Shown in pieces: positions 35,485 through 46,992 of a stretch of DNA of 64,000 nucleotides (its first letter is position 1; each line of letters opens with the position of its first letter). Origin of the DNA: Microbacterium sp. USTB-Y. Lineage in GTDB: Bacteria > Actinomycetota > Actinomycetes > Actinomycetales > Microbacteriaceae. Location of the stretch: assembly GCF_023703415.1 (NCBI RefSeq), contig NZ_JAGMTU010000006.1:218529-282528 (forward strand). The letters are read 5' to 3'. The position numbers and the translations under genes are program-made. The notes under the pieces are model-generated. The model worked only from the letters and a program-made list of their open reading frames with translations, ran no database searches and had not been told where the DNA came from.

Positions 35485-35841
35485 ATGAGCAGCATCACCT
35501 TCGCCGCACCGGTCCCCGCCACGCGTCTGCGGATCACCGCCCGCGGTCGGCGCGTGCTGGCGGCGCTGGTCGCGCTGCCGGTGGCCGCCGGGATCGCCTT
35601 CGCCGCACTGAGCGGGGGATCGGCTCTCGCCTCGGGCGAGCACACCGCGGGAGGCGCGTTCGCGACGGTCACGGTGCAGCCCGGGGACACGCTGTGGTCG
35701 ATCGCGGGCGAGATCGCACCCGACGCGGATCCGCGTGACGTCGTGGCCGACATCTCCCAGCTCAACATGATCGGCGGCGGCGTGATCGAGGTCGGTCAGC
35801 ACCTGGCGATCCCCGCGCAGTACAGCGCGACGCAGCGCTGA
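35485..35841 (+). CDS. LysM membrane protein divergent from lexA, candidate SOS division inhibitor
   Basis: This 118-residue protein has a short basic N-terminus, one membrane helix (about 23-45, VLAALVALPVAAGIAFAAL) and a LysM domain (about 61-110: VTVQPGDTLWSIAGEI ... DISQLNMIGGGVIEVGQHLAIP). Size, topology and position beside lexA match the SOS-induced division suppressors YneA (Bacillus), DivS (Corynebacterium) and ChiZ/Rv2719c (Mycobacterium). These share a TM and LysM or a similar layout. It likely blocks septation during DNA damage. GGAG precedes the ATG after a leader of about 100 nt. Confidence 0.8.
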   Translation: MSSITFAAPVPATRLRITARGRRVLAALVALPVAAGIAFAALSGGSALASGEHTAGGAFATVTVQPGDTLWSIAGEIAPDADPRDVVADISQLNMIGGGVIEVGQHLAIPAQYSATQR

Positions 35842-35927
35842 CTCGCACCGCGCCGGACTCGGCACCCGTGCTCCGCCGGAGCTCTGCAACCGCCGACATC
35901 TGTGCGCCGGTGCACATCCGAGCCGCC

Positions 35928-35933
35928 TAGCAT
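35928..35933 (+). promoter_or_regulatory. Probable -10 box of the his operon
   Basis: TAGCAT lies 6 nt before the hisC GTG, implying a leaderless transcript. Confidence 0.45.
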
Positions 35934-35939
35934 GGCAGG

Positions 35940-37025
35940 GTGACTGCCTCGCTCGACGACTTACCCCTTCGTGACGACCTCCGCGGGCTCCGCCCGTATG
36001 GAGCCCCGCAGGCGCCGCTGCCCGTGGCGCTGAACGTGAACGAGAACACCCATCCGGTGCCCGAGAGCGTCGCGAGCGACATCCTCGACGACATCGCGGT
36101 GGCGCTGCGCGACGTGAACCGCTACCCGGACCGGGAGTTCACCGAGCTCCGGGAGGCGTTCGCGGGCTACCTCGGCCACGGCCTCGAAGCCTCGAACATC
36201 TGGGCGGGCAACGGATCCAACGAGGTGCTCCAGCACATCCTCCAGGCGTTCGCCGGTCCCGGGCGCACGGTTTTCGGCTTCGCCCCGACATACTCGATGT
36301 ACCCCCTGCTGGCCCAGGGGACGGGTGCGACCTGGGTCGCCGGCACGAGGCACCCCGACTACGAGATCACCGTCGACGAGGCGGTCGCGCAGGTGCGCGA
36401 GCACGACCCCGACGTGATCCTGCTCTGCGCGCCGAACAACCCCACCGGGACGCCCCTTCCGCTCGAGGTGGTCGAGGCCGTCTACGACGCCGCCCGCGGC
36501 ATCGTCATCGTGGACGAGGCGTACCAGGAGTTCGCTCCCAAGGACTCGCCCTCCGCGCTGTCCCTGCTCGACGGGCGGCCGCGGCTGGCCGTCTCGCGCA
36601 CGATGAGCAAGGCCTTCGCCTTCGCCGGGGCGCGGGTCGGCTACCTCGCCGCGGACCCTGCGTTCATCGACGCGCTCCGTCTGGTGCGGCTGCCCTACCA
36701 CCTCAGCGCGCTGACCCAGGCGGCGGCGATCGCGGCGCTGCGCAACGCGCCGATCATGCTGGGGATGGTCGATGAGATCGTCTCCCAGCGGGATCGCATC
36801 ACCGCGACCCTCGAGGCGCTGGGATACCCACCGCATCGCTCCTGGTCGAACTTCGTGCTGTTCGGCGGCGTGACCGACCCCGCCGCGACCTGGCGCGCGC
36901 TCTACGACAAGGGGGTCCTGATCCGTGATGTCGGGATCCCGAATCACCTGCGCGTCACGGCCGGCACCGAGGCCGAGACCACCGCGTTCCTGGACGCGCT
37001 CGCCTCGATAGGATCGGCCTCATGA
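35940..37025 (+). CDS. hisC: Histidinol-phosphate aminotransferase
   Basis: This 361-residue fold-type-I PLP enzyme catalyses step 7 of histidine synthesis (imidazole-acetol phosphate to histidinol phosphate). N-terminal [31 protein letters not shown] is typical. [11 protein letters not shown] and VDEAYQEF bind PLP, and the Schiff-base Lys is in [18 protein letters not shown]. The GTG start is supported by the -10 box 6 nt upstream and by length. It overlaps hisB by 4 bp (ATGA). Confidence 0.95.
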   Translation: MTASLDDLPLRDDLRGLRPYGAPQAPLPVALNVNENTHPVPESVASDILDDIAVALRDVNRYPDREFTELREAFAGYLGHGLEASNIWAGNGSNEVLQHILQAFAGPGRTVFGFAPTYSMYPLLAQGTGATWVAGTRHPDYEITVDEAVAQVREHDPDVILLCAPNNPTGTPLPLEVVEAVYDAARGIVIVDEAYQEFAPKDSPSALSLLDGRPRLAVSRTMSKAFAFAGARVGYLAADPAFIDALRLVRLPYHLSALTQAAAIAALRNAPIMLGMVDEIVSQRDRITATLEALGYPPHRSWSNFVLFGGVTDPAATWRALYDKGVLIRDVGIPNHLRVTAGTEAETTAFLDALASIGSAS

Positions 37026-37624
37026 CCGCTCGTTCCGCCCGCCGCACCCGCTCCACCTCCGAGTCGACGATCGAGCTCGAGCTGAACCTGGACGGCACCG
37101 GTCAGAGCCACATCGACACCTCGGTGCCCTTCTTCGATCACCTGCTCACCGCGTTCGCGAAGCACTCGCTGACCGACCTCACGGTGCGCGCCTCGGGCGA
37201 CATCCACATCGACGCGCACCACACGGTGGAGGACGTCGCGATCGTGCTCGGCCAGGCGATCCGGGAGGCCCTCGGCGACAAGAGCGGGATCTCCCGCTAC
37301 GGCGATGCGCTCGTGCCCCTGGACGAGGCGCTCGTGCAGGCCGTGGTCGACATCTCCGGGCGGCCGTACCTCGTGCACGAGGGCGAGCCGGCGGGCTACG
37401 AGCACCACCTCATCGGCGGTCACTTCACGGGTTCCCTCGTGCGGCACGTCTTCGAGGCCATCGCCTACAACGCCGCCCTCACCGTGCACGTGCGCGTGAT
37501 CAGCGGCCGCGACCCGCACCACATCGCGGAGGCCGAGTTCAAGGCGTTCGCGCGTGCGTTCCGGCAGGCGAAGGCCCTCGACCCGCTGGTGGTCGGTGTG
37601 CCGTCGACCAAGGGCGCCCTGTGA
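37022..37624 (+). CDS. hisB: Imidazoleglycerol-phosphate dehydratase
   Basis: This 200-residue monofunctional enzyme catalyses step 6 of histidine synthesis. It has the duplicated His-rich manganese sites [55 protein letters not shown] and [20 protein letters not shown]. The histidinol-phosphatase domain of the enterobacterial HisB fusion is absent, as in other actinobacteria. It overlaps hisC and hisH by 4 bp each. Confidence 0.96.
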   Translation: MTARSARRTRSTSESTIELELNLDGTGQSHIDTSVPFFDHLLTAFAKHSLTDLTVRASGDIHIDAHHTVEDVAIVLGQAIREALGDKSGISRYGDALVPLDEALVQAVVDISGRPYLVHEGEPAGYEHHLIGGHFTGSLVRHVFEAIAYNAALTVHVRVISGRDPHHIAEAEFKAFARAFRQAKALDPLVVGVPSTKGAL

Positions 37625-38271
37625 GCGCGTCCGCCGAGGGGCGTCGCCCCACCGTCGCGGTGTTCGACTACGGCTCCGGCAACGTGCACTCGGCCGTGAA
37701 GGCGCTCATCCGCGCCGGCGCGGACGCCCGGCTGACCGGCGATCGCACGGAGGCCCTCGAGGCGGACGGACTCGTGGTCCCTGGTGTGGGCGCGTTCGCC
37801 GCCGTCCGCGAGGCCCTGGCCGCTCACCGCGGCGATGAGATCATCGAGCGTCGCCTCGCCGGCGGTCGCCCGGTGCTGGGGATCTGCGTCGGCATGCAGG
37901 TGCTGTTCGCCGGCGGGGTCGAGCGCGGGGCCGAGGTCGACGGGCTCGGCGAATGGCCGGGAGTGGTGACGGAGCTCGATGCTCCGGTGCTCCCGCACAT
38001 GGGCTGGAACACCGTCGAGCCGGACGAGGGCAGCGTGCTGTTCCGCGGCATCGAGCACGAGCGGTTCTACTTCGTGCACTCGTTCGCCGCGCAGTCCTGG
38101 GAGCTGGAGGTCATGCCCCCGTTCCCGCAGCCGCGGCTCACCTGGGCGGAGCACGGATCCCGATTCCTCGCGGCTGTCGAGAACGGACCGCTCTCGGCCA
38201 CGCAGTTCCACCCGGAGAAGTCCGGCGATGCGGGGATCCGGCTTCTGGGCAACTGGATCTCCACGCTCTGA
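37621..38271 (+). CDS. hisH: Imidazole glycerol phosphate synthase, glutaminase subunit
   Basis: This 216-residue class-I glutamine amidotransferase produces ammonia for His[20 protein letters not shown] starts the domain. The nucleophile Cys is in [14 protein letters not shown], and His and Glu are in [12 protein letters not shown]. It starts at a GTG overlapping hisB (GTGA). hisF is not in this window; the next his gene is hisA after a 110-bp gap. Confidence 0.95.
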   Translation: MSASAEGRRPTVAVFDYGSGNVHSAVKALIRAGADARLTGDRTEALEADGLVVPGVGAFAAVREALAAHRGDEIIERRLAGGRPVLGICVGMQVLFAGGVERGAEVDGLGEWPGVVTELDAPVLPHMGWNTVEPDEGSVLFRGIEHERFYFVHSFAAQSWELEVMPPFPQPRLTWAEHGSRFLAAVENGPLSATQFHPEKSGDAGIRLLGNWISTL

Positions 38272-38294
38272 CCTCCGCGGCCGTGCGGCGGAGG
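38272..38294 (+). terminator. Hairpin between hisH and hisA
   Basis: CCTCCGC and GCGGAGG form a 7-bp stem immediately after the hisH stop. A TACTCT -10-like box at 38322-38327 could give hisA its own transcript. Confidence 0.45.
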
Positions 38295-38381
38295 GGATTG
38301 GTGCCCCACCGTCGCCCGGACTACTCTCTTCTCTCGTGCCGAGCCTGCAGCGGGCCGGCGCACCGTGACCCGAAGGACGAC

Positions 38382-39128
38382 ATGAACGAGTTCGCGCAGT
38401 CCCCCTCCCTGACCCTCCTCCCGGCCGTCGACGTGGCCGGCGGTCAGGCCGTGCGCCTGACCCAGGGCGAGGCCGGAAGCGAGACCAGCTACGGCGATCC
38501 GCTCGACGCGGCCGCCGAGTGGGTCGACCAGGGCGCCGAGTGGATCCACCTCGTCGACCTCGACGCGGCGTTCGGCCGCGGCAGCAACGCGCCCATCCTG
38601 CGTCGCGTCATCAAGCAGTTCCGCGGTGTCAACGTCGAGCTCTCCGGCGGGATCCGCGACGACGCGAGCCTCGAGGCCGCGATGGAGTCGGGCGCCGCCC
38701 GGATCAACCTCGGCACGGCCGCGCTGGAGAACCCCGAGTGGGCCGCCGACGTGATCGCCCGGTACGGCGACGCGGTCGCGGTCGGCCTCGACGTCCGCGG
38801 CACGACGCTCGCGGCGCGCGGCTGGACCAAGGAGGGCGGCGACCTCTGGACGGTGCTGGACCGCCTGGAGGACGCGGGCTGCAGCCGCTACGTGGTCACG
38901 GACGTGACGAAGGACGGCACCCTCAAGGGCCCGAACCTCGACCTGCTCCGCGAGATCACCGCGCGCACCCCGAAGCCCGTCGTGGCCTCGGGCGGCATCG
39001 CCAACCTCGACGACATCGCCGCGCTGCGCGAGCTCGTGCCGCTCGGCGTCGAGGGCGCGATCGTCGGCAAGGCGCTGTACGCCGGTGCGTTCACCCTGGC
39101 CGAGGCGCTGGATGTCGCCGGATCCTGA
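38382..39128 (+). CDS. hisA: PriA: phosphoribosyl isomerase (HisA, possibly also TrpF activity)
   Basis: This 248-residue TIM barrel carries [23 protein letters not shown], where the first Asp is catalytic, [21 protein letters not shown], and [19 protein letters not shown] with the second Asp. Actinobacterial PriA enzymes serve both histidine (HisA) and tryptophan (TrpF) pathways; whether that holds here depends on whether a separate trpF exists. The ATG follows GAAGGACGA. The end overlaps the SseB-like gene by 17 bp. Confidence 0.93.
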   Translation: MNEFAQSPSLTLLPAVDVAGGQAVRLTQGEAGSETSYGDPLDAAAEWVDQGAEWIHLVDLDAAFGRGSNAPILRRVIKQFRGVNVELSGGIRDDASLEAAMESGAARINLGTAALENPEWAADVIARYGDAVAVGLDVRGTTLAARGWTKEGGDLWTVLDRLEDAGCSRYVVTDVTKDGTLKGPNLDLLREITARTPKPVVASGGIANLDDIAALRELVPLGVEGAIVGKALYAGAFTLAEALDVAGS

Positions 39129-39927
39129 CGACACCGCGTCCGCGGCGTGCGACCACGACCACGGCCCGCACGCCGGGACCGGAGACTCCGCCGGCGTGCC
39201 CTGGGCCGGTCGCTCGTTCCAGGAGAACACCCGCGCCGGTGACGACGGGTCGGCGGATCCGGCGCTCTGGGATGCGCTGACGCGCTTCCGCGCGGGGGAG
39301 GGCTCCCAGGTCGAGGTCGTGGACGCGTTCCGCGCCGCGCGCGTGCTGGTGCCCCTCGTCGCGGAGAAGGGCGAGGAGGGTGTCGCCCCGTCCGGCCTGA
39401 CCGTGGACAAGACGCAGGAGCTGTCGCTCGTGACGGTCGCGTCGCCGGACGGACGCACGGTCCAGCCGGCGTTCACGAGCGTCGACACCCTGCGCGCATG
39501 GGACCCCGTGGCGCGCCCCATCCCGGTCGAGGCCGCGCGGGTCGCGCTGTCTGCGTCGTCCGGCGACGCCGAGCTGATCGTGCTGGATCCCGGATCCGCG
39601 ACCGAGTTCGTGCTGCGCCGCCCCGCCGTGTGGGCGGTCGCGCAGGGCCAGCGCTGGGAGCCGAGCTTCTTCTCGCCCGAGGTCTACGCCGGGCTGCAGG
39701 CGAGCGTCGGCAGCGAGCTCGCCGTGATCGACGTCGCCGTCTCGGCGGGCGACCCGGACGCGCGGCTGCGCGGCCCCGAGCTCGTGGTGACCCTCGAGCT
39801 CGTGCAGGGCATGGACCGCGAGACGCTGGATGCGGTGCTGGCGCGTCTCGCCCAGCGCTGGGCCGCGGACGACCGGATCGCCGTGCTGGTCGACTCGCTC
39901 ACGGTGCGGCTGCGCGCCGGCGCCTGA
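39112..39927 (+). CDS. SseB-domain protein of unknown function
   Basis: This 271-residue soluble protein starts within hisA. The first ~50 residues are low-complexity and His/Asp-rich ([12 protein letters not shown]). The main part shows the SseB N-terminal domain with [40 protein letters not shown] and VLDPGS. The last 80 residues follow the SseB C-terminal pattern. SseB homologues occur widely in actinobacteria downstream of hisA, with no agreed function. Translational coupling to hisA suggests co-expression, not a histidine role as such. Confidence 0.78.
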   Translation: MSPDPDDTASAACDHDHGPHAGTGDSAGVPWAGRSFQENTRAGDDGSADPALWDALTRFRAGEGSQVEVVDAFRAARVLVPLVAEKGEEGVAPSGLTVDKTQELSLVTVASPDGRTVQPAFTSVDTLRAWDPVARPIPVEAARVALSASSGDAELIVLDPGSATEFVLRRPAVWAVAQGQRWEPSFFSPEVYAGLQASVGSELAVIDVAVSAGDPDARLRGPELVVTLELVQGMDRETLDAVLARLAQRWAADDRIAVLVDSLTVRLRAGA

Positions 39928-39952
39928 GCTCCGCCCCGGAGGGCGGGCCCGG

Positions 39953-40339
39953 TCAGGTGACCGGGCCGGTCCACTTCTCGCCCGGGCCCTGACCGATCGG
40001 GTCGGGGATGACGGACGCCTCGCGGAAGGCGAGCTGCACCGAACGCAGGCCGTCGCGCAGTGAGCGCGCGTGCATGTCACTGATCTCCGGCGCTGCGGCG
40101 GTGATGAGCCCGGCGAGCGCGTTGATGAGCTTGCGGGCCTCGTCCAGGTCCTTCTGCGACTCAGGGTCGTCGGCGAGGCCGACCTTGACGGCGGCGGCGC
40201 TGAGCAGGTGCACGGCGGCCGTGGTGATGACCTCGACGGCGGCGACGTCGGCGATGTCGCGGGCCGCTCCCGCGGCGCCGTCATCGGTCGTGGAGACGGG
40301 GGAGACGTGCTCGTGGCCGTCGGGCGCGGGAGTGCTCAC
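39953..40339 (-). CDS. DUF1844 protein
   Basis: This 128-residue protein starts at a GTG (MSTPAPDGHEHVS). It has a helical core ARDIADVAAVEVITTAAVHLLSAAAVKVGLADDPESQKDLDEARKLINALAGLITAAAPEI. This fits the DUF1844 family, small helical proteins usually encoded next to infC in actinobacteria. No catalytic residues stand out. It is transcribed away from infC across a 296-bp gap. The longer frame upstream of the GTG overlaps the infC leader and is not taken. Confidence 0.8.
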   Translation of the reverse strand: MSTPAPDGHEHVSPVSTTDDGAAGAARDIADVAAVEVITTAAVHLLSAAAVKVGLADDPESQKDLDEARKLINALAGLITAAAPEISDMHARSLRDGLRSVQLAFREASVIPDPIGQGPGEKWTGPVT

Positions 40340-40371
40340 TGTGCCGGCTTTCCGAAGGTCTTGCCTTCTGA

Positions 40372-40635
40372 TAGACTTCTGCGGGCTCCGGGGCTTAGGC
40401 CCCGGCACGAAAGAGGATTCACTTCCCACCCGCGCTTGCCGCTCAAGGCTACCGGGTCCAGCACTCCGCCGATTCACGTCGGTAGCCCGAGTCATCTCGG
40501 GAGGCACCGCGCAGCGACAGTTGTGCAGGCGTCAGGGTGCCGCCGGCGTCTGAGTGCCGGCGGGTGGGACGATTCCGCTTTCGCCCGTGATCCGTCCGGA
40601 TCGCGGTGGCCGAAACCATCGTCTAAGGAGTCCGC
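40372..40635 (+). promoter_or_regulatory. infC promoter and long structured leader
   Basis: The -10 box is probably TAGACT (40372-40377). This leaves a leader of about 250 nt with no gene in it. Two clean hairpins are visible: CCGGGGC-TTAG-GCCCCGG (40388-40405) and CCGCCGGC/GCCGGCGG (40540-40563). Ribosomal-protein or IF3 autocontrol of this operon acts through leaders in other bacteria. AAGGAG at 40625-40630 is the infC Shine-Dalgarno. Confidence 0.55.
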
Positions 40636-41265
<630 letters not shown>

Positions 41266-41355
41266 TCCGCCGGATCCCGTAGCCCCACACAGACCTCCCG
41301 CTGCATGCGGGCAGAACCCTGTCGCCCAGCTGGGCGCCATACGAAGGAAGAGAAG

Positions 41356-41550
41356 ATGCCGAAGCAGAAGACCCACTCGGGTGCCAAGAAGCGCTTCAAG
41401 ATCACCGGCAGCGGCAAGCTGAAGAAGCAGCAGGCCGGCATGCGCCACAACCTCGAGCTGAAGTCGAGCCGTCGCACCCGCCGCCTCAACCAGGACCAGG
41501 TGCTGTCGAAGGCAGACGCCAAGGTCGCCAAGAAGCTCCTCGGCCGCTGA
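41356..41550 (+). CDS. rpmI: 50S ribosomal protein L35
   Basis: This 64-residue basic protein opens [34 protein letters not shown], as is standard for L35. The ATG follows GGAAGAGAAG. It lies between infC and rplT in the conserved infC-rpmI-rplT order, with gaps of 90 and 32 bp. It is part of the large ribosomal subunit. Confidence 0.97.
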   Translation: MPKQKTHSGAKKRFKITGSGKLKKQQAGMRHNLELKSSRRTRRLNQDQVLSKADAKVAKKLLGR

Positions 41551-41582
41551 CGCGCCCGATCGCACGATAGGAATACACGAAA

Positions 41583-41969
41583 ATGGCTAGAGTCAAGCGC
41601 GCCGTCAACGCTCAGAAGAAGCGCCGCGTCATCCTCGAGCGCGCCTCGGGTTACCGTGGCCAGCGCTCGCGCCTGTACCGCAAGGCGAAGGAGCAGGTCA
41701 CCCACTCCCTCGTCTACGCGTACCGCGACCGTCGCAAGCGCAAGGGCGACTTCCGTCGTCTGTGGATCCAGCGCATCAACGCCGCTGCCCGCCAGAACGG
41801 CATCACGTACAACCGCTTCATCCAGGGCCTCGGTCTCGCCGGCGTCCAGGTCGACCGCCGCATGCTCGCCGAGCTCGCGGTGAACGAGCCGGCGACCTTC
41901 GCCGCTCTCGTCGAGACGGCCCGCAAGGCTCTGCCGGCGGACGTCAACGCGCCCAAGTCGGCTGCGTAA
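41583..41969 (+). CDS. rplT: 50S ribosomal protein L20
   Basis: This 128-residue protein opens [39 protein letters not shown] and contains [25 protein letters not shown], the L20 core. L20 binds 23S rRNA early in assembly and in some bacteria represses this operon through the leader. A strong hairpin follows the stop. Confidence 0.97.
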   Translation: MARVKRAVNAQKKRRVILERASGYRGQRSRLYRKAKEQVTHSLVYAYRDRRKRKGDFRRLWIQRINAAARQNGITYNRFIQGLGLAGVQVDRRMLAELAVNEPATFAALVETARKALPADVNAPKSAA

Positions 41970-41999
41970 GCACGGTTCCTGAGCCCGTCGAAGGGCTCG

Positions 42000-42031
42000 A
42001 AGGGGCGTCGTCCGTGAGGACGGCGCCCCTT
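42000..42031 (+). terminator. Strong terminator after rplT
   Basis: AAGGGGCGTCGTCC and GGACGGCGCCCCTT pair over 14 positions (one G-T) around a GTGA loop, closing the infC-rpmI-rplT operon. Confidence 0.8.
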
Positions 42032-42052
42032 CCGTGTCCCTAGACTGTGAGC

Positions 42053-42853
42053 GTGCTGGAGAATCCCCGATCCCCGCGCGTGCGCGCCGTCGCCAAGCTG
42101 ACCAAGCGCAGTGCCCGAACCGAGACCGGCCTGTTCCTCCTGGAGGGGCCGCAGGCGGTCCGCGAGGCGCTGTCCTACCGCCCGGACGCGATCGTGGAGC
42201 TCTTCGCGACGCCGACCGCATGGGACCGGCACACCGACCTGCGTCATGCCGCCGCCGAGGCCGACGTGCGCCTCGAGTACGTGACCGAGTTCGTCCTCGC
42301 GGCGATGGCCGACACCGTCACCCCGCAGGGCGTGGTGGCCGTCGCGCGGCAGACGCCGACATCGGTCCGCGACATCTTCGCCGCATCGCCGCGCCTCATC
42401 GCGATCTGCGAGGAGGTGCGCGATCCCGGAAACCTCGGCACGATCATCCGCGCCGCCGACGCCACCGGCGCGGACGCCGTCGTGCTCACCGGTCGCACGG
42501 TCGACCTGTACAACCCGAAGGTGGTGCGCTCGACCACGGGATCCCTGTTCCATCTCCCCGTCTCTGTCGGGGGCGATCTCGCCGACGTCGTCGCCCGCGC
42601 ACACGCCGCGGGCCTTCAGGTGGTCGCCGCCGACGTGAAGGGCGACGATCTGCTCGCGGCGCGGGCGGAGGGGGCGCTGGCCCGGCCGACGGCGTGGCTG
42701 TTCGGCAACGAGGCGCGCGGCCTCGAGGACGACGCGCTCGAGCTCGCGGACCGGGCGCTGCGGCTCCCGATCTTCGGCCGCGCGGAATCGTTGAACCTCG
42801 CGACCGCGGCGAGCGTGTGCCTCTACGAGAGCGCGTTCGCGCAGCGCGCCTGA
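42053..42853 (+). CDS. TrmH/SpoU-family RNA 2'-O-methyltransferase
   Basis: This 266-residue SPOUT methyltransferase has a substrate-binding N-domain ([27 protein letters not shown]) and the knotted catalytic domain: [27 protein letters not shown] (motif 1), [15 protein letters not shown] (motif 2) and [21 protein letters not shown] (motif 3, S-adenosylmethionine site). The GTG at 42053 is chosen because TAGACT (42041-42046) ends 6 nt upstream, giving a leaderless start. A GTG 6 nt earlier is the alternative. Position after rplT is common in actinobacteria; the methylated rRNA base is not known. Confidence 0.88.
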   Translation: MLENPRSPRVRAVAKLTKRSARTETGLFLLEGPQAVREALSYRPDAIVELFATPTAWDRHTDLRHAAAEADVRLEYVTEFVLAAMADTVTPQGVVAVARQTPTSVRDIFAASPRLIAICEEVRDPGNLGTIIRAADATGADAVVLTGRTVDLYNPKVVRSTTGSLFHLPVSVGGDLADVVARAHAAGLQVVAADVKGDDLLAARAEGALARPTAWLFGNEARGLEDDALELADRALRLPIFGRAESLNLATAASVCLYESAFAQRA

Positions 42854-42933
42854 CCGGCTTCCCCGGCCGGGACGGCTGATACCGTGGTGCGGATCCGGTC
42901 GACGGAGCCGGGGCACGCGAGGGGACGGCGTTC

Positions 42934-43602
42934 ATGAAGATCCTGATCGTCGAGGACGACGAACGCGTGGCGGACGCCCTCGCCGGATTCCTGGGCCGCG
43001 CCGGCTACGCGGTGGAGCGCGCCGGCGACGGACGCGGTGCGCTCGAGATGCTCGGCACCGACACCGAGGCGGTCATCCTGGACCTCGGGCTCCCCGACAT
43101 CGACGGGATCGAGCTGTGCCGTCGCATCCGTACGGTCAGCGGCGTGCCGATCCTCATCGCCACGGCGCGCAGCCAGGTGCACGAGCGCATCCGCGGGCTG
43201 CGGGCCGGGGCCGACGACTTCCTCGTCAAGCCGTACGACGTGCAGGAGCTCCTCGCCCGTATCGAAGCGGTGACGCGCCGCAGCCAGGCGATCGGCGGCG
43301 GGCTGGGCCAGGTCGGCATCGACATCGACGGCGTCCGCATCGACCTCGTCGCGCGCCGGGTGCTGGTCGACGGCGAGCCGGTGGAGCTGACCCGCAAGGA
43401 GTTCGACGTCATCGCGGTGCTGGCCCGGTATCCGGGCGTCGCCGTGCCGCGGGAGCGCCTCATCCGCGAGGTGTGGAACACCGACTGGCAGAGCTTCGCC
43501 CGTTCGCTCGAGGTGCACGTCGCCTCCATCCGCCGCAAGATCGGCCGTCCCGCGCTCATCGAGACCGTGCGCGGGATCGGATACCGCCTGACGGGCCTCT
43601 GA
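42934..43602 (+). CDS. OmpR-family response regulator (GluR-like context)
   Basis: This 222-residue regulator has a receiver domain with D50 (VILDLGLPDIDG), the acidic pair DD near 8-9 and K100 (LVKPYD). A winged-helix output domain (about 130-220) contains LTRKEFDVIAVLARYPGVAVPRERLIREVW and SLEVHVASIRRKIG. It is followed 2 bp later by its kinase and then by a TAXI binding protein. All three lie upstream of a glutamate ABC transporter. In Streptomyces the GluR/GluK pair flanks and controls gluABCD, which suggests the same role here. A candidate binding site lies before gluA. Confidence 0.88.
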   Translation: MKILIVEDDERVADALAGFLGRAGYAVERAGDGRGALEMLGTDTEAVILDLGLPDIDGIELCRRIRTVSGVPILIATARSQVHERIRGLRAGADDFLVKPYDVQELLARIEAVTRRSQAIGGGLGQVGIDIDGVRIDLVARRVLVDGEPVELTRKEFDVIAVLARYPGVAVPRERLIREVWNTDWQSFARSLEVHVASIRRKIGRPALIETVRGIGYRLTGL

Positions 43603-43604
43603 CC

Positions 43605-44999
43605 GTGCGTCGTCGTCTGTTCGTCGTGTTCCTGGTGCCGCTGGCGGCGGTGCTGCTGCTGCTCGGCGGCGCGTACGGATGGGCGGCCTCGCGCAGCGTG
43701 CAGCAGTCCTTCTACACCCAGCAGATCGGCGATATCGGCACGTTCGTGACGAGCGCGCGCCAGGCGCTGCTCTCGGGCAGCGCCGAGGTCCTGGACGGGG
43801 AGCTGCGCCGCTACAGCGCGCTGTACGGAACACGGGTGGTCGTCGTCGACCGCTCCGGGCGACCCTGGTCGCCGCAGCAGGCCGACGCGGAGGTGCTCGA
43901 CCAGCCGACCGCCGACAAGGTGCAGCTCGCGCTCTCCGGGCGGCGCAGCGACCTGCCCGAGCCGGTGCTGCTGCCGTGGCAGTTCGCGGAGCAGTCGCTC
44001 GTCGAGCCCATCTTCGACGGCAGCGACGTGATCGGCGCGGTGGTGATGTCCGCGAGCGTGGACGCGCCGCGCTCCGAGATCGTGCGGCAGTGGATCCTGC
44101 TCGGCGTCGTGAGCGTGCTCGCGATCGGAGTCGGCCTGCTCGTGGTCGTGCGTCTGGCCGGCTGGGTGCTGCGCCCGGTGCACCGGGTGGACGAGGCGAT
44201 GGAGGCGATCGAACGCGGCGACATGGAGGCGCGGATCGCCGACGACACGGGCCCGCCGGAACTGCACCGGATGATCCTGCTGTTCAACCGGATGGCGGAG
44301 GAGATCGAGCGGGTGGTGTCGCGCCAGCAGGAGTTCGCGCTCAACGCCTCGCACGAGCTGCGCAACCCCCTGAGCGCGCTCCTGCTGCGGGTGGAGTCGC
44401 TCGCGACCGGCCTGGACCGCAGCTGGGACCGCGACGTCGAGGCGACCCGGGAGGAGGGACGCCGCATGACCCGGATCCTGGACACCCTGCTCGCGTTCGC
44501 GCGCGGCGCGGATCCGGCTCCGTCGCGCGATCCGATCGACCTCGTCGCCCTCGCGCGCCGCCGGGTGGAGTCCTGGCGGGACGCGGCGGCGGCGAAGGGC
44601 GTCGCCCTGGTCCTGCTCGCCCCCGGGCCGGGGGCCGGCGGCCGCGTGCTCTCCAGCACCGATGAGACGATCGCGGAGAGCGCGCTCGACGCGGTGATCG
44701 ACAACGCGGTGAAGTTCTCGCCCGCGGGCGCGCAGATCGAGGTCACCGCGGCGCGCGTCCAGGACCGATGCGAGCTGACGGTGCGCGACCACGGTCCTGG
44801 ACTGCCCGAGGAGGAGCTCGCGCACGCGACCGACCGGTTCTGGCGCAGCGATCGCACCCGCACCACGCCGGGCACGGGTCTCGGCCTCGCCATCGCCACC
44901 GATCTGCTCGCCACCGTCGATGCAGGCGTGCGGGTCGAGGCGGCCGACGGCGGCGGCCTCCGCGTGGTGCTGATGCTGCCCGGGACGGAGACGCGATGA
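43605..44999 (+). CDS. Sensor histidine kinase (GluK-like context)
   Basis: This 464-residue kinase has TM1 (about 5-27), an extracytoplasmic sensor segment (about 28-162), TM2 (about 164-184), HAMP (to about 237) and a dimerisation helix with phospho-acceptor H250 ([11 protein letters not shown]). The ATPase domain has [10 protein letters not shown] (N box), DHGPGLP (G1) and GTGLGLAIA (G2). The GTG start at 43605 gives a clean membrane anchor. It overlaps the TAXI gene by 4 bp. Such close coupling to an external binding protein suggests the kinase reads a ligand-loaded TAXI protein. Confidence 0.9.
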   Translation: MRRRLFVVFLVPLAAVLLLLGGAYGWAASRSVQQSFYTQQIGDIGTFVTSARQALLSGSAEVLDGELRRYSALYGTRVVVVDRSGRPWSPQQADAEVLDQPTADKVQLALSGRRSDLPEPVLLPWQFAEQSLVEPIFDGSDVIGAVVMSASVDAPRSEIVRQWILLGVVSVLAIGVGLLVVVRLAGWVLRPVHRVDEAMEAIERGDMEARIADDTGPPELHRMILLFNRMAEEIERVVSRQQEFALNASHELRNPLSALLLRVESLATGLDRSWDRDVEATREEGRRMTRILDTLLAFARGADPAPSRDPIDLVALARRRVESWRDAAAAKGVALVLLAPGPGAGGRVLSSTDETIAESALDAVIDNAVKFSPAGAQIEVTAARVQDRCELTVRDHGPGLPEEELAHATDRFWRSDRTRTTPGTGLGLAIATDLLATVDAGVRVEAADGGGLRVVLMLPGTETR

Positions 45000-45988
45000 G
45001 TGCGGAGGCCGGCCGTCGCGTGCGCGGGAGGACCCGGGCGGCGCGGGCGCTCGCCCTGGTGCTGTGCCTGCTGACCGTGCTCGGACTGGCGGCCTGCGCC
45101 CCGGCCGATCGCGGCTGGGCGGACCGGCCGCAGGCGATCGCCGGCGGGGGAGCGACGGGCGTGTACTACGCGTACGGGCAGCGGTTCGCGGCCGCGCTGA
45201 GCGCGCACCTCGGCGCGACGTTCACCGCGCAGGCGACCAACGGATCCGTCGACAACCTGGAGCGCATCGGCGCGGGCACCGCCGTGTTCGGCTTCGCGCA
45301 GGGCGACGCCGTGGCCGACGCCGTCGCGGGCACCGGAGCGTTCTCCGAGCCGCTCCCGATCGTGGCGGTGGCGCGGCTGTACGACGAGTACGTGCACATC
45401 GTGGTGCGGGCGGGGTCGGACGTGCACGACCTCCGCGACCTCGCCGGACGCGCGGTCTCGCTCGGCGCGCGCGGCTCCGGCGTGGATCTCGTCGCCCGGC
45501 GGATCCTCGGGGCGGCGGACGTCGATCCGGCCGGCATCCGCAACCCGGAGCTCGGGCTGGAGGCCTCGATCGGGGCCTTGCGGCGCGGCGAGATCGACGG
45601 CTTCTTCTGGGTGGGCGGGCTGCCCACGCCCGGTATCGCCACGCTCGCCGCGGACACCCCGATCCGGCTGCTGTCGATCCCGCCGGCGGTCGTCGACGCG
45701 GTCAACGCCGCGCACGCGGGCGCGTACCGGCAGGCGGACTTCCCCGTCGGCGCCTACGGCATCGACGCGTCGACCGTGACGATGACGGTGCCCAACTACC
45801 TGGTCACGCGTGCCGACGCCCCCGAAGGGCTCATCCACGACGCGACCGCGGTGCTGTTCGAGCAGCGCGGCGAGATCGCCCGGGGCGCCCCGGCCGCCGC
45901 CCTGCTCGATCGTCGTCAGGCGATCTTCACGGACCCGATCGCCCTGCACGACGGCGCGGTGCGCTACTACCGCGAGACCCACGACTGA
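44996..45988 (+). CDS. TAXI-family solute-binding lipoprotein, operon partner of the two-component system
   Basis: This 330-residue protein has a lipobox LAAC with C34 as the lipidated residue. The mature part is a TAXI (TRAP-associated extracytoplasmic immunogenic) domain: [53 protein letters not shown] and [17 protein letters not shown]. No TRAP permease is near, so transport is unlikely to be its main job. Known TAXI proteins include glutamate/glutamine binders. With a kinase upstream and gluABCD downstream, a glutamate-sensing role is a reasonable inference. The ATG overlaps the kinase stop. Confidence 0.88.
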   Translation: MSAEAGRRVRGRTRAARALALVLCLLTVLGLAACAPADRGWADRPQAIAGGGATGVYYAYGQRFAAALSAHLGATFTAQATNGSVDNLERIGAGTAVFGFAQGDAVADAVAGTGAFSEPLPIVAVARLYDEYVHIVVRAGSDVHDLRDLAGRAVSLGARGSGVDLVARRILGAADVDPAGIRNPELGLEASIGALRRGEIDGFFWVGGLPTPGIATLAADTPIRLLSIPPAVVDAVNAAHAGAYRQADFPVGAYGIDASTVTMTVPNYLVTRADAPEGLIHDATAVLFEQRGEIARGAPAAALLDRRQAIFTDPIALHDGAVRYYRETHD

Positions 45989-46059
45989 GGTCGCGACCCC
46001 CTCCTCCGGAACATCGTCGTCGCCGGCGGGAAACACCCCGGAAACCGGAGCGACGAAAC

Positions 46060-46111
46060 CCTCAAGGAATCCTCAAGCGAGGCGTTCCGCGGGCCGCGGA
46101 GCCAATAACGT
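46060..46111 (+). promoter_or_regulatory. gluA promoter with 11-bp-period direct repeat
   Basis: CCTCAAG occurs at 46060-46066 and again at 46071-46077, an 11-bp period typical of OmpR/PhoB-type regulator sites. It ends 5 bp before a poor -35 (46083-46088, CGTTCC), and TAACGT (46106-46111) could be the -10. This is the layout of a promoter activated by the response regulator encoded upstream. Confidence 0.55.
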
Positions 46112-46185
46112 CATCGCGTCGGGGCCCGCAGGGTCCTGGCGAGAACCCGAACCATCCGGCCATTCGATTCATCGGAGAGTCAGTC

Positions 46186-46950
<765 letters not shown>

Positions 46951-46992
46951 CCTGATCCCCGCACCACAGCACCTGCACCGAAGGAGAAGCAC

